Positions 16,956 to 26,960 of a DNA stretch of 64,000 nt are shown here, piece by piece. Numbering within the stretch: position 1 is the stretch's first letter; each line of letters begins with the position of its first letter. The stretch lies in assembly GCA_005518205.2 (NCBI GenBank), contig RFFC02000016.1, positions 97,145 to 161,144 of the forward strand. Direction: 5' to 3'. The notes below the pieces were generated by a model, which did no database searches, had not been told where the DNA came from, and worked only from the letters and a program-made list of their open reading frames with translations. The DNA is from Hormoscilla sp. GUM202 (lineage in GTDB: Bacteria; Cyanobacteriota; Cyanobacteriia; Cyanobacteriales; Desertifilaceae). A program made the position numbers and the translations under genes.

Positions 16956-17522
16956 TTATCGGGTGCGATCGGGGAGCGACGCCAAAGTGCGATCGCCTCC
17001 CGAACATGTTTTTTCAAACTCCCAGTCTTCACATCCTGGCAACTGAATTAACTGCTCGTCAATGATATATGGTAACTCCTTAACTGAATGATTGTAAGTC
17101 AGAGCAAGTAATTGATTCGCCACTGAGATCAACTGCTCTATATCTATCCTCTCTAAGATTTGAGAGCGAGTTAATTTTCCATTCATCACCTCCATACTTG
17201 CTGGACGAATTGCTGCCTCAATTTCTTCTGACAGCATTTGCTCCCATTCATCGGGTTTGATGTAATGAGATTTTTTATTATCTTTGAGATTCAGCTTTTT
17301 AATTTCTAGGAGCGAACCTTCGATTGACGCAGCCCAAGAATTAGTTAAGCGCTGCTCAACTTGGTTTTTGATTAAGTGAATCATCATCCGGCGTAAAAAA
17401 GATTCGATGTTACGCAGAATTGCTTGTTTACTCATTCCTTCAAGTTCATCGACAATTAGTAAAGCATCGGCATATCGTTCTTCTAAGATGCTAGTTCTCA
17501 GGTCGATTAGTTCCTGTGTCAT
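16956..17522 (-). CDS. DUF29 family protein
   Basis: 188 residues. SFLRRMMIHLIKNQVEQRLT followed by NSWAASIEGSLLEIKKL is the DUF29 hallmark (a helical protein of unknown function, often in toxin-antitoxin or stress islands of cyanobacteria). The N-terminus (MTQELIDLRTSILEERYADA) and C-terminal helices (QLISVANQLLALTYN) fit a longer variant. The last dozen residues (GGDRTLASLPDRTR) are encoded by GCGATCGC-rich spacer DNA and may be a late extension. A broken paralogue lies immediately upstream. Confidence 0.7.
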   Translation of the reverse strand: MTQELIDLRTSILEERYADALLIVDELEGMSKQAILRNIESFLRRMMIHLIKNQVEQRLTNSWAASIEGSLLEIKKLNLKDNKKSHYIKPDEWEQMLSEEIEAAIRPASMEVMNGKLTRSQILERIDIEQLISVANQLLALTYNHSVKELPYIIDEQLIQLPGCEDWEFEKTCSGGDRTLASLPDRTR

Positions 17523-17555
17523 GGGTTTTCCCTCTCGCTGTATCGGATATTTATA

Positions 17556-17975
17556 TTATAGGATATTTCGGGGTGCGATCGCCCAAATCATCCTCAATGT
17601 TAAAACTCCCAGACCGGATGGCAAATTAGTTAACTGCGCATCCATCATCTCCTCTAACTCTCTTGCTGAAGAAGTATATGTCAGAGATAGTAGCTTAGTC
17701 GCAGTCAATATTAGCTGCGATCTATCCACCATTTCTGAGAGTTGAGAACGACTAATCCTGAAATTCATCACTTCCAGACTGGCATCCCTAATTGCTGCTT
17801 CCAGTTCCTCTAACAGCATGGGTTCCTATTCATCTGGTTTAATGTAATAGGAGGTTTTATTGTCTTTGAGATTCAGCTTTTTGATCGATCGGATCGAACC
17901 AGTAATTGAAGCCACCCAAGAATTGGTTAAGCGCTGTTCGACTTGGTTTTTAATCAAATGAAATAGCAATTCGCC
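17556..17975 (-). pseudogene. Second DUF29-type gene, broken
   Basis: Paralogue of the preceding gene. The minus strand reads IKNQVEQRLTNSWVASI, IKKLNLKDNK and YIKPDE, then TAG where the neighbour has a Trp codon (EWEQ), then PMLLEELEAAIRDASLEVMN to the end at 17556. The 5' end is lost near 17975. A single TGG-to-TAG change plus loss of the start explains the state. Two copies side by side indicate a tandem duplication followed by decay of one. Confidence 0.7.
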
Positions 17976-18228
17976 TTTCTGCTGGCACTCGCATGAGGAT
18001 GTTGATATTGACTTTCTGAGGGAGAATGCCCCGACATTGCTGAAAATTTATGACCCTGTGTCCCCCGGGTGGACACAGCCCGGCGGCTCAAAAAGCTAAG
18101 TATAGAGGCGAATTTTTTCCATCAGATCAGCCAGGGGATGATGGTATAGTCAATAGACTTCTTTCAGCAGGACAGAAAACAAAACTTAAAAGGCATCATT
18201 GCCATAGATTTATCGAGGTGGGAACCAT

Positions 18229-18445
18229 GATTAAAAACGAACATGAGTATGGTGTAACCAAATATTGGGCGGAAAGGTTTTCCAAAGCGATCGCCTCACT
18301 GCGTAAAAATGAAAAAAAGAAAACCAACTGGATACAGTTGATGCCAGGACTATTTCGTTGCACGATGAGCGAGGCAGTACCTCCGGGCGTGACTACGTGC
18401 TCTCAAACTGCATCAGGGTCCGATGATGGCAATAGGTTCTTTTGA
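18229..18445 (+). pseudogene. Truncated HTH antitoxin-like gene
   Basis: From ATG 18229 the frame reads MIKNEHEYGVTKYWAERFSK and AIASLRKNEKKKT, the start of a family of XRE-type antitoxins or regulators. After about 35 residues the sequence turns into unrelated, Cys/Pro-rich text (TSCSQTA-like), so the DNA-binding domain is missing. The frame upstream (from 18050) continues into palindrome DNA (TGTCCCCCGGGTGGACA at 18060) and does not look coding. Confidence 0.4.
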
Positions 18446-18485
18446 AGAGTTATTTTTGCTGTCTGCCTGATTTTGATTATTGAAC

Positions 18486-18680
18486 TGGGAATATGAGGGA
18501 AATGAATCTTTCTTTTTCCCCGATCGCATTTCTGTGAGCTGTCCCGAGCGAGTGCGGGTTGGTACTGACTTTACCGTAGTAGCATCTTGGTTAGTGACAG
18601 ACTCACAGATGCAACAGTTGAGCGTCAAGTATGACGAGAAAGGAGCTTTTCAGAGCGTGACGCTGTCTCGATTGTATTAA
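18486..18680 (+). other. Weak coding signal, unknown
   Basis: A short frame (SFFFPDRISVSCPERVRVG, then DFTVVASWLVTDSQM) has some beta-sandwich character but no credible start, and its 3' end overlaps the end of the MFS pseudogene on the other strand. Possibly a fragment of a surface protein. Confidence 0.2.
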
Positions 18681-19798
18681 CTCGGGTGAGAACTCCCGCC
18701 ATCAGGGGACCCAAAATCTGGCTCAGGCTGGTAAGCGACTGGGCTTCGCCACTAACTTTGCCTTGTTCATTGTCTGCCACACCATTGGAAATGAGCCCCC
18801 GTAGGGATGGCGATGCTATGCTAAAGCCAAAGGCAAACAAACTATGGGTGCCGTAGAGATAGTAACCCCTCGGACTTAAGGCGACTAAGATAATTGCGAC
18901 GCTCATAGCTGAAATTCCTGCTATTGTCGTATTTCACCGAAGCGAGGTAGCAACTTTCTAATCAAGCCACCTTGCACGATAATAACGACTACGCCGACCC
19001 AACATATCAACCCTGCTGATGCTGTTGGTCCCCATCCAAAGCGATCGCGAGCGAACACAATAAAAATGCTGGTAAAGCCGATCAAACCTAAGTAGAAAGC
19101 GAAGTATCCCGTTAATAGGTTGCGCAGCTTGGGCTCTGCGAAGAGGCGATGGATTTGTAGAAAGGGGTTGAGTTCTTTGGGTTTGAGCGGAGTGCGTTGA
19201 AGATCGTGAAGAGATTCGGGCAAAACGAAATATCCGATGGTCGTATTGAGCAGTGCCACTAATCCAGCGATCAAGGCTGGCAGTTTAAGATCGATGCTAG
19301 CCGAACCCCCCCCAACAACGGACCCATAATAAACCCAATTCCCACCGCTACCCCTATCAGACCAAAGTTTTTAGTCCGTTCTTGAGGTGATGTAGATACA
19401 TCGGCAATGTACGCTTGTGCTGTGCTGATTACCCCTCCAGCCACGCCCTTGACAATCTTAGCCACGCCATTGACAATCTTAGCCACAAACATGAGCCAGA
19501 GGGTATTTGCCAAACCAAGGGTGAAAAACCCTATCGATGCACTAGCAGCACAGGTCAGTATAATAGGACGCCGTCCGTATCGATCGGACATAATTCCTAA
19601 TAAAGGGGCTGCTAAGAACTGAGCTATAGCAAAACTAGATGCCAGCAGACCGATGGTGAAGGCATCGGAGCGAAATTGCTGCACCAAAAACGGTAGCACG
19701 GGGATCAGTAGCCCCGATCCTGTAGCCTCGATCGCAACGGTTAAGATAACCATTGCTAGTGGCGAGACTGGCAGACGCTGTGTAGATTTAATGCTCAT
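18625..19798 (-). pseudogene. MFS drug-efflux transporter, frameshifted
   Basis: Three pieces in different frames add up to one major-facilitator transporter. 19271-19798 gives MVILTVAIEATGSGLLIPVL, the motif A loop GIMSDRYGRRPI and the GVISTAQAYIADV helix; 18921-19274 gives the central loop and helices 7-8 (FVLPESL; YFAFYLGLIGF); 18625-18906 gives GLISNGVADNEQGKVSGEAQ and the last helices. Motifs are of the TetA-like sugar/drug proton antiporter group. There are frameshifts near 19290 and 18915. Within the first part a 21-bp unit is duplicated in frame (AKIVNGVAKIVKGVAGG). Not functional as read. Confidence 0.75.
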
Positions 19799-19902
19799 TT
19801 ACTAACGATCGTATGACGATTGTTCAATGTTTTTACTATTAACGACAGGTGCCGATCGCGTAGCGTGCGCGCAGCGCAATCGCATCTGAATCGTAACCAT
19901 AT

Positions 19903-20706
19903 TTAACCATTAACAATAGAGCGCATGCCCCAGAAGATTAAATGGGGATCGGGAATTATTGCTGCTGCTACTGCCGGTGCATGAGCTTGGAGATAGGAGA
20001 GCAAAATGGCGCGATCGCCCCCAGTCAGAGCGATCGCGGTCTCGGGAAACTGCTGGCACCAATCAGCGATAAAATCTTGAATACCAGCCAAGAGGGTGTA
20101 GACAATGCCACTAGAAATAGCATCTACTGTAGTATTAGCCCACCGTGCCGGTAGAGAGGGCCTGGTCTGGACAACCGGTAATGCCGCAGTATTAGCAGCC
20201 AGAGACTGTAATTGTAATCCCAATCCGGGCAGGATGGCTCCTCCCACTAACTGGCGATTAGCATCAGCACCTGTTAAAGTAAGAGCAGTACCAGCATCAA
20301 TCACCAGCACGGGCCACCCCATCTCGGTTCCCGCACCCAAGACAGCTAAGGCTCGATCGATACCTAGGGTCTGATAGAGTCCTAGCAAGGGCAATTGTTC
20401 TAGAGCGATCGCCCGACTGTAGGGATAAGCTTCAATGAGTCTGGTTCGATCTGGAACAACGGAAGCCAGATAAAGGGGTATTGGGCCTTTGTGGGAAGCA
20501 GAACTTACCCAGGAAGGAACCAAGCTGGGAGGAAAAATCGCCTCCGGCCATTCACCAGCAGCCCATTGCTGAATCATCTCCGCCCCCCTATCAACCGGCA
20601 GATGATCGATCTCCCAGGTTGACAAGAGGGTTGCACCGACAAATATTGCCCAGTGCAGCCGCGAATTCCCGATCGCTAGAGCTAGCCACAGCTGGTCAGC
20701 GGACAT
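19903..20706 (-). CDS. coaX: Type III pantothenate kinase
   Basis: First step of coenzyme A synthesis: pantothenate plus ATP gives 4'-phosphopantothenate. 267 residues in the acetate/sugar kinase-Hsp70 fold. Phosphate 1 motif at the N-terminus is AIGNSRLHWAIF; the central VLVIDAGTALTLTGAD is the type III hallmark with the catalytic Asp, followed by GGAILPGLGLQLQSLAANTAALP. The family often has Asp before GNS (DxGNS); here it is Ala-Ile-Gly-Asn, as in several cyanobacterial members. Separate transcription unit; repeats flank both ends. Confidence 0.88.
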   Translation of the reverse strand: MSADQLWLALAIGNSRLHWAIFVGATLLSTWEIDHLPVDRGAEMIQQWAAGEWPEAIFPPSLVPSWVSSASHKGPIPLYLASVVPDRTRLIEAYPYSRAIALEQLPLLGLYQTLGIDRALAVLGAGTEMGWPVLVIDAGTALTLTGADANRQLVGGAILPGLGLQLQSLAANTAALPVVQTRPSLPARWANTTVDAISSGIVYTLLAGIQDFIADWCQQFPETAIALTGGDRAILLSYLQAHAPAVAAAIIPDPHLIFWGMRSIVNG

Positions 20707-20819
20707 CTATCACATCATCTGTGTAAATTGTTAAAATCATTATAGCTGTAGTACCAATCTGGTGGCGTTACAACAACAGCTACTGGGAGCATGTCCAGAA
20801 CAGTCGTTTTCGGATTGGA

Positions 20820-20978
20820 GCCATCAACCATAATTATCTACCTCCGGGCTCACTCACAACGGACAACGGACAACGGACAGACCAGACAAGTGCTGCACCA
20901 CTGACCCCTGACTACCTACCTCTAATACAACCTACCTCTAATACAACTGACCCCTGACCACTGACCACTAAGTTAAGT
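20820..20978. repeat. Short ACTGACC-type tandem repeats
   Basis: CTGACCACTGACC and CTGACCCCTGACTAC units with near 7-bp spacing and two copies of CTACCTCTAATACAAC. Nothing else is seen between coaX and the next gene. Confidence 0.5.
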
Positions 20979-20980
20979 AA

Positions 20981-21577
20981 ATGGTTTTATCTGCTTGTGT
21001 TATCTCTGACTCACTTCCACCCTTCTATGTAGGTTCATTGTTTCCTTTTCTACCCCTGGATAGCCTGTTTTCTACTCAGGGAATCATGGTCATGCTGTTG
21101 ATGGCGTATGCAGGTGCCATGTGGATGTTCCTCAGCAGTGCGCCGAAAGTCCACACGATCATGGTGTCGGATCTGGAAATAGCACGACAGTTCTATGAAC
21201 AATTGTTAGATTTACCAGTAGCAGATGTCCCCCTGCACTACTATTACAACTACGAGCAAACTTTAGGTGCAACGGGGATCGACCCTCTGTACTTATCGTC
21301 TGGGATGGGAAGTACAACTGCTACGTCGATGGACCGTCCTGATGGTTTGTGGTATAATCTTAAAAAAAATATCCAGTTGCACGTGATTTCAGGGGCAAGT
21401 TTGGGAGCCAAAAATCGCCAGCGTCATGTCTGTTTTGACCACGATTGTCTAGAACAAGTGCTGATGCGAATCCAGTTGCGAGCGATTAAACACAAAATTC
21501 GCCGCGACAAGCCACTGAATTTCTTAGTAAAAGATTTAGAATGTCGCGTGATTGAAATGGCAGAAGTGTCTAATTAA
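20981..21577 (+). CDS. VOC / glyoxalase-fold protein, cyanobacterial
   Basis: 198 residues. The first 55 residues contain hydrophobic stretches (IMVMLLMAYAGAMWMFLSS) and may be a poorly defined leader; after that APKVHTIMVSDLEIARQFYEQLLDLPVADVP, shown here only in part, is the classical first beta-alpha-beta unit of VOC-fold metalloenzymes. The metal ligands are not obvious: His at HTIMVSD and Glu/His pairs in the second half (HVICG-like strands, RHVCFDHD). The substrate is unknown. An alternative start nearer the VOC domain is possible. It converges with the DUF262 gene across a strong hairpin. Confidence 0.65.
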   Translation: MVLSACVISDSLPPFYVGSLFPFLPLDSLFSTQGIMVMLLMAYAGAMWMFLSSAPKVHTIMVSDLEIARQFYEQLLDLPVADVPLHYYYNYEQTLGATGIDPLYLSSGMGSTTATSMDRPDGLWYNLKKNIQLHVISGASLGAKNRQRHVCFDHDCLEQVLMRIQLRAIKHKIRRDKPLNFLVKDLECRVIEMAEVSN

Positions 21578-21590
21578 TGGTTCGTAGATG

Positions 21591-21649
21591 GTTCGTAGTA
21601 AGCACTAAAGTCCTTGCGTTCCGGAAGCACTTTAGTGCTTACTACGAAC
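21591..21649. terminator. Perfect 21-bp inverted repeat, probable bidirectional terminator
   Basis: The arm GTTCGTAGTAAGCACTAAAG plus one base at 21591-21611 is the exact reverse complement of 21629-21649, with a 17-base loop. It lies between the stops of two convergent genes. A related palindrome pair (TAGTAAACACTTTAGTG) is found at 36376-36430 after glgP. Confidence 0.7.
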
Positions 21650-21651
21650 CC

Positions 21652-22800
21652 TTAGCACAGCATTTCTAGGATCTGATTTTCAATGGCACTAAAGCGATAC
21701 TTAACTTTACTCACCGTGCTAGTCCCCTGAGAGATAGAATTCTGAAACTTTTCGTCATTCTCCATCATATCGATAAATTTATTCTGTAAATATGACTTGC
21801 GTTCCTTCAGAGTTTGCAGTTGTTTCTCGTCCAACTGACCTAGATTAAATGACAAAGCTTCGAATAAGGCTTTATTCAGTGAAAACTTTTTCTCAGGATT
21901 AGCTTTTTCTCGTTTCCGAAAACCAGATTTACCAAAAAGTTCAAAGGCCGCCACCATTGCCCACTTGAACTTTGCTTCCAGCAGATAGATTGTGGCATCC
22001 TCCATTTGATTGATCTCCGCCATCGTTTGATTGAGAAACACATCTAAGCTTTTTGAATTGTAATCTTTGTAGTTAGTAATATTGAAAGATAAAAAGCGCA
22101 GGGCAAACTCATGATCCACCATGCGTTTTTTCCGCCAATCTCTAATTCCTGTTGCCTCCTTGAATTCTAAGGAGTCTGCAAGTCTAGCCAAAAGTTTGGG
22201 TGCCTTCCCGGGATTCAAGGCGTGGCGGAGTTCTTGTGGCGACAGAGGCAAACCACCTCTGTTAATCCGGCGGAAGATAGTAAACTTAACTTCAGGAGGC
22301 GTGCCCTTTTCAATCAGATAGACTGTCAGCAAAGTTTCTTGGATGCGACGCTTATAATTACGGGGTAGTTCTTTGTAGGTTGTGCCCTCAAGGGGGGCGA
22401 GGAACTCTAGTCCCTTAAGCTTAAGTTCGCCATCGATGACAAACTGCTTGATGGCGGTCAGCCGTTGTAGCCCATCTATAACCAACCATTTATCCTCATT
22501 AGTCGCATCCATGTAAAAAGCAGGCAGGGGGATGCGGATCAGGATCGACTCAATCAGTCGGCTTTTAGCAGCCTGAGTCCAGATTCCCGCCTGACGCTGA
22601 AAATCAGGGGCTAAGTCCAGTTCCTCGTACTCAATGCGTGAAAGCACTAGATCGATGGTCATTGGCCTTGTGTCAACCTTAATCAGGGCCGGGTCAAAGG
22701 ACTCGATGATTATTTCCTCTTCTTCATTGTTCCAGGGATACTCGTAGATGTCAATGTCATCTTCGAGTTCCTCGATATTTGGGTTGTTTGTATCTGTCAC
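21652..22800 (-). CDS. DUF262 (ParB/Srx-fold) protein
   Basis: 382 residues. The N-terminal acidic leader (about 1-35) is followed by the DUF262 domain: LAPDFQRQAGIWTQAAKSRL, SILIRIPLPAFYM and WLVIDGLQRLTAIKQF, where DGLQRLT replaces the more usual DGQQR. Then FRRINRGGLPLSPQELRHAL. DUF262 occurs in the GmrS half of GmrSD nucleases and other defence proteins, but this protein lacks the HNH/DUF1524 partner. Stand-alone forms are of unknown function; nucleotide-triggered nuclease or regulator roles are possible. It is monocistronic. No helicase or methylase beside it. Confidence 0.8.
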   Translation of the reverse strand: MTDTNNPNIEELEDDIDIYEYPWNNEEEEIIIESFDPALIKVDTRPMTIDLVLSRIEYEELDLAPDFQRQAGIWTQAAKSRLIESILIRIPLPAFYMDATNEDKWLVIDGLQRLTAIKQFVIDGELKLKGLEFLAPLEGTTYKELPRNYKRRIQETLLTVYLIEKGTPPEVKFTIFRRINRGGLPLSPQELRHALNPGKAPKLLARLADSLEFKEATGIRDWRKKRMVDHEFALRFLSFNITNYKDYNSKSLDVFLNQTMAEINQMEDATIYLLEAKFKWAMVAAFELFGKSGFRKREKANPEKKFSLNKALFEALSFNLGQLDEKQLQTLKERKSYLQNKFIDMMENDEKFQNSISQGTSTVSKVKYRFSAIENQILEMLC

Positions 22801-23171
22801 AGCAGCTACTCCTTTACTAAGACCGCTATTTTACGCGATCGGGTTATGTATGACTACATTAACAAAAGGTAGGTAATTCGGGCTGATAGCAATAAGAGAA
22901 GGCAAAACTAGCTCTGGGAGAGACTTCCTGGCTACTCAATGGTATAACCTATGGTATTGTACTATGTCCGGCCAGTTGTCGAGCATCACTTGGGGGAAGT
23001 TGCTCAATATGTTGGTGGGGAGTGATTTCCACACGAGAGTAGCTCCTGCAGCTTTTTAAACAGGAGCTGATGTCGCACTTAATGAGTCTGTCCTTTATAA
23101 CAAGGAGCTGTAACACCCTTGGTGCTTAGGTGGAAACTACACAAGCGAGACTTGGAGTCAATGGTTTATGT
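22801..23171. other. Spacer between DUF262 gene and IS66 transposase
   Basis: No gene seen. Contains an AGCTCCTG / CAGGAGCT inverted repeat at 23040-23069 that may belong to the end of the IS66 element; I could not pair terminal repeats with the other side. Confidence 0.35.
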
Positions 23172-24728
23172 TTATGTTGGTTTTGGCGGCTGCATCTGTT
23201 GAATTAGCGTGGACAACGCTGGCATCTTGAAAGATTTGGAAATTCGATCCTTAATGTACGAATAAAAATTCACTCCGTTTTTGCGGCAGGTGTCAACCAG
23301 AGCCAAAAACACTTCCCACGCCTGAGTCCCCTGTAGAGTGCGGGTTCCATTGGAGATTTTGCGCTTAATCACATACTCCCGGACTGTCCGCTCTGCCTCA
23401 TTATTGTCAAGAGGAACTTCAGGAAAATCTAGAACTAATAGTAAATAAGGCTTCTTCTGTTTTGTTAAATCAATTCTATGATCTAAAGCACTGTATCCGG
23501 TTTGACGGGAAAACAATTTGTCAAATTCGGTTTCAAGCAACAGTTTTTGTTGTCGCTGCTCTTCTGTGCTTTGCTGTTGATAGGCTTTGAGTTGATAATA
23601 GTAAATCCAAAAATAAGAGAGAAATTGTGCCAGGCTTTTTTGATGAGAGGGAACCAGAGGAGTCAGCTTTTCGTAGTGTCGTCCTTCATGAATCCAGCAT
23701 AAACTACGATGGTTCGTCTGGTTGTGAAATTGTCCCGCGTCATCAGCCACCAAAATATCTATGTAGTCCCCGAGCTGCTTTTTCTTCTTGTCAGGCAAAA
23801 TACTGTCAACTAAATCATCTGATTGAACAACTGCTAATTCAGTTGGATCCAACTGCAATTCGTTTAACATTTGGAGAACTGTTTCAGAGTTTTTGCGCTC
23901 TCTGGTAAAAAAACTGCTATAGTAAGGATTGCAGAGTGTGAATACATAGCAATTTTTCCCATTAACCCGCATCCCCGTATCATCAATTTGGTGATAACTG
24001 GTACTGCCCAGTCCCGCTTCTAAAATAGCATTTCGTTCTTCAGTAAATTCTCTTAAATATTGCCGAGTTATTAAGTTAGATATTTTTCCCGCCGAGATTA
24101 CTATTCCCTGAGACTGCAACAATTTAAGAATCTTTTCTTCTGGCACTCGTAACTGATAATACAAAGTGAGAACAAATGCTTCGAGTTCACTCCCGTAAGA
24201 TTTGCCTTTTAATCCTTGCGGCAACTGGGCTTCGTAAAATTTCTCCGTACTAGGTGAATAGAGTCTTTCTAGTCGATAAATAACCGTGTCTGTTTTAAAT
24301 ATAATATTTTGAATTGTTACTTCTCGGTAGCCTCTATGGGTGATATCTGACGGCAAGTTACTCCGAGCCAGTTTGATAACCTCTTCTCTGTCAATATGAA
24401 TAAGTTGGCGACGTTCCTGGGGGGGGGTTTTCGGTTTTTTCTTTTTTCGCTCTCGACTATTGGGCTGCTCTGGTTTGGCCTCCGCAGAAGTATCAGCTTT
24501 AGAAGTATCAGCTTTGGCTTGAGGTTTGATGTCAGGTTTTCCCTTGTGCCCTTTGAGCGCGGCTATTTCATCTCTCAATCGTTGATTGTCAGCTTTCAAT
24601 TCAAGGTTTTGGCTGTATAGGTCTTCTAGGTAATTGAGTAACCGCTGCAAAACTTCCCGACTTTTTGGGTCGAGATTCTCTGTGTCTTGGTCGAGGTCAG
24701 CAAGCCAATTCTTAGTCATGTCTTCCAA
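23172..24728 (-). CDS. IS66 family transposase (TnpC type)
   Basis: 518 residues and apparently intact. N-terminal coiled coil (about 25-70, LLNYLEDLYSQNLELKADNQ), a Lys/Pro-rich linker, a wing region, then the IS66 catalytic core: HQIDDTGMRVNGKNCYVFTL, DILVADDAGQFHN and LDFPEVPLDNNEAERTVREY carrying the DDE residues; LCWIHEGRHYEKL is the His-containing zinc/insertion segment. The C-terminal GTQAWEVFLALVDTCRKNGVN is also standard. The accessory TnpA and TnpB proteins of classical IS66 are absent, as in many single-gene cyanobacterial members. I could not find terminal inverted repeats, so the element bounds are unknown. Confidence 0.9.
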   Translation of the reverse strand: MEDMTKNWLADLDQDTENLDPKSREVLQRLLNYLEDLYSQNLELKADNQRLRDEIAALKGHKGKPDIKPQAKADTSKADTSAEAKPEQPNSRERKKKKPKTPPQERRQLIHIDREEVIKLARSNLPSDITHRGYREVTIQNIIFKTDTVIYRLERLYSPSTEKFYEAQLPQGLKGKSYGSELEAFVLTLYYQLRVPEEKILKLLQSQGIVISAGKISNLITRQYLREFTEERNAILEAGLGSTSYHQIDDTGMRVNGKNCYVFTLCNPYYSSFFTRERKNSETVLQMLNELQLDPTELAVVQSDDLVDSILPDKKKKQLGDYIDILVADDAGQFHNQTNHRSLCWIHEGRHYEKLTPLVPSHQKSLAQFLSYFWIYYYQLKAYQQQSTEEQRQQKLLLETEFDKLFSRQTGYSALDHRIDLTKQKKPYLLLVLDFPEVPLDNNEAERTVREYVIKRKISNGTRTLQGTQAWEVFLALVDTCRKNGVNFYSYIKDRISKSFKMPALSTLIQQMQPPKPT

Positions 24729-25500
24729 CTTACTACTTATTTATCGAATTTGTCAACCCTGGGCGCGGGATTTTGAAAAAAATCAGCTGTCGCGCATCTC
24801 AACTGCATATTCGGGCGCTCGGCTGCCGACTCACCACTTCGAGGTCAAAACCCCCCACCCCGTAAGCATTTGAGAAGTTTTCGCTCCTCAAAAATTGCTC
24901 TTGTCCTGTTAGGCATTCCGAGGCAGTACAAGGGCTGTTCACTCCAGTCCGATGGCCCGAGTAACTATGCAGTACCGGCAGTACCCATATTCCTTCACCA
25001 CCAATATCTTGAGCAATTACACTTGGGGGAGATCGCGGTCTTCCCCTGCCATAGCCCGTACCACTATACCGCCAATTTGATTTTTCTGCCCGGCCGAAGT
25101 CAAAGATTTACGTTTTGAGTTACAAAATGTAATATGCGGCTGCTCGACCTGGCTGCGAATGGCTGCGCTCCCGCAAGGGATACGGCAAAATATCGATATG
25201 GTATCTGGCCGCAAGTAATCGGAAGCTATAATAACCCAAGTTGCTACCTATAAAAAATCTGACCTCTCAGATAGCATTTTTGCCAATTTTCTCCGCCAAA
25301 ATGCAGTTTTGGGGTAAAAAAAAGGCGATTTTGGCCAAGGCGATTTTTTGTGTTGAGGTTCTGTAGGTAGCAATTTAAGTTATAATGGACTAGGTGCTTC
25401 GTCTCAACTCGGCTGGAAATTGGGCCTCTACGGTCCGCGGACGGCCCGAAAAATCGGATATCCCAGAGGAAATGCTACCATCCGATCGGGGTTATATTAG
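24729..25500. other. Spacer with no supported gene
   Basis: Mixed sequence between the IS66 gene and an outer-membrane-protein pseudogene. Includes ACCCCCCACCCCGTAAGCATT at 24846 region, possibly an IS66 end, and a palindrome-rich stretch at 25440 (TACGGTCCGCGGACGGCC). No frame with coding character is seen. Confidence 0.35.
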
Positions 25501-25691
25501 ACACCCAACCATCCAGTCCCGGATTGGGTGACCCCAAGCAAACAGCCAGTTTAGATGTCGGCGTGAACGTCCTCGACTTAATCGGGGAGACTGGACAAGA
25601 TGGCCGCATCAGTTTCAAGCTTCATCGCCAGTTGTGCTGTCTTTAACCCTCACAAAGCTAATAAACGCCCTGTGCAAGTACAACATCGGCA

Positions 25692-26960
25692 TCAGAGATA
25701 GTGATAACGCCATCTCTGATATCGAAGGCGACAGCCTGCAAAGCTCGAGCGCATAATGTTGAGAGCGCCGACCCAATCACGGGGCGCTTTATAACCGCAA
25801 TGTGGGCATTTGTAAATCTTTGAGGCGCCTAGCTTTTTGTGGATGTTGCCACAGGATGGGCAAGTTTTGCTAGTGTAAGCCTCGTTGCAGCGAACCACCA
25901 GTACCCCTTTCCTTTTTGCTGCCTGCTCCAGATGGGAAGCAAACCGTCCCATCGCCCAAGTAAGCATATTTCTAACAGACTTGCGATTAATTTTACGTTT
26001 AGCTTTCAGTACCATAGAGGAAGTTTCGTAGGTCGGCAGAAATATCAACTTGTAACTGTTGGTGAGGAGATTGGTAGCTTTCCGATGAACATCATCCACA
26101 AGGCAACGAATCTTAAATCACAGCCGCTCGATTACTTGATTATGCTTGTATCGCAATCGCTTGTTAATTTTCCCGGTGGCTTTTACTTTTTTTCCTATGA
26201 GTTTGTCGAGGTGCAGGCAGAGTTTGCAGCCTGGTGAGCCGCCCGATGTCTCCCTTTCCAATCTCTAAGACATTATCTCCATCATAACCAGTTAAAAAAG
26301 TGCGATTACCTGGGTCGATTGCAATTACTTTATCCGAGCTAGTTGACACTACAGGTTCATGCTGAGGAAAGCAAGCAAAACATTGTCCCCGCTGGTAGAC
26401 TATTTCTGTGCCGTAGACACAATTAGCAGGTAATTCATAGCCTTTAGCAACGGTAAACTCTAAGTCACCAATCTTCGTTTTGTACCAAGTCCCATTTCTG
26501 TACGCATCATTCTTAAACTGAATAGCTTGTGATTTATTACGACACGACCTGTATCGCAGCCAACTCTTACCCTTCTTGATTTTTCGGGATTGCTTGTGGG
26601 CCTGTGTTGCTTCACAGACAGCCTCTTGCCTAGTTTTCCCTAAACATTTTGTCCACTCATTTTCTGGTTAGCTTTGTAACCGCTGTATGTACTGGTCTAA
26701 AGAGCGACCCTCTGGCAGCCCCCGGTCGTGGTTATAGAACTCGATACATTGGTTGTAAACCCAACGGTAAGCTGCAAGCCATTGCTTCCAAATAACATGC
26801 AGTTCATGTTCGGGGAACAGGGGAATCTTCTTGAGACTGTTCGGCTGGACATTCCGGCTTTTTTTGTAGGGGTTCTTCCCGTACTTTCGAGGTGATTTCT
26901 TTTCGGTACTTTCGTAGACCGTAGAGCCGAGAACTGAAACAGTGAATGATGGACAACATA
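25692..26960 (-). pseudogene. tnpB: tnpB of the IS607 element, frameshifted
   Basis: Pieces in several frames: N-terminal SLKKIPLFPEHELHVIWKQW with AAYRWVYNQCIEFYN (about 26670-26930), middle GTWYKTKIGDLEFTVAKGY (about 26430-26510), RuvC-I VIAIDPGNRTFLTGYDGD (about 26280-26340), zinc ribbon CPSCG and CPHCG and RuvC-III RDWVGALNIMR (25692-25880). This is the RNA-guided nuclease that accompanies IS607/IS605 transposons, with all landmarks identifiable but at least three frame breaks, so no full protein can be made. Confidence 0.8.
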
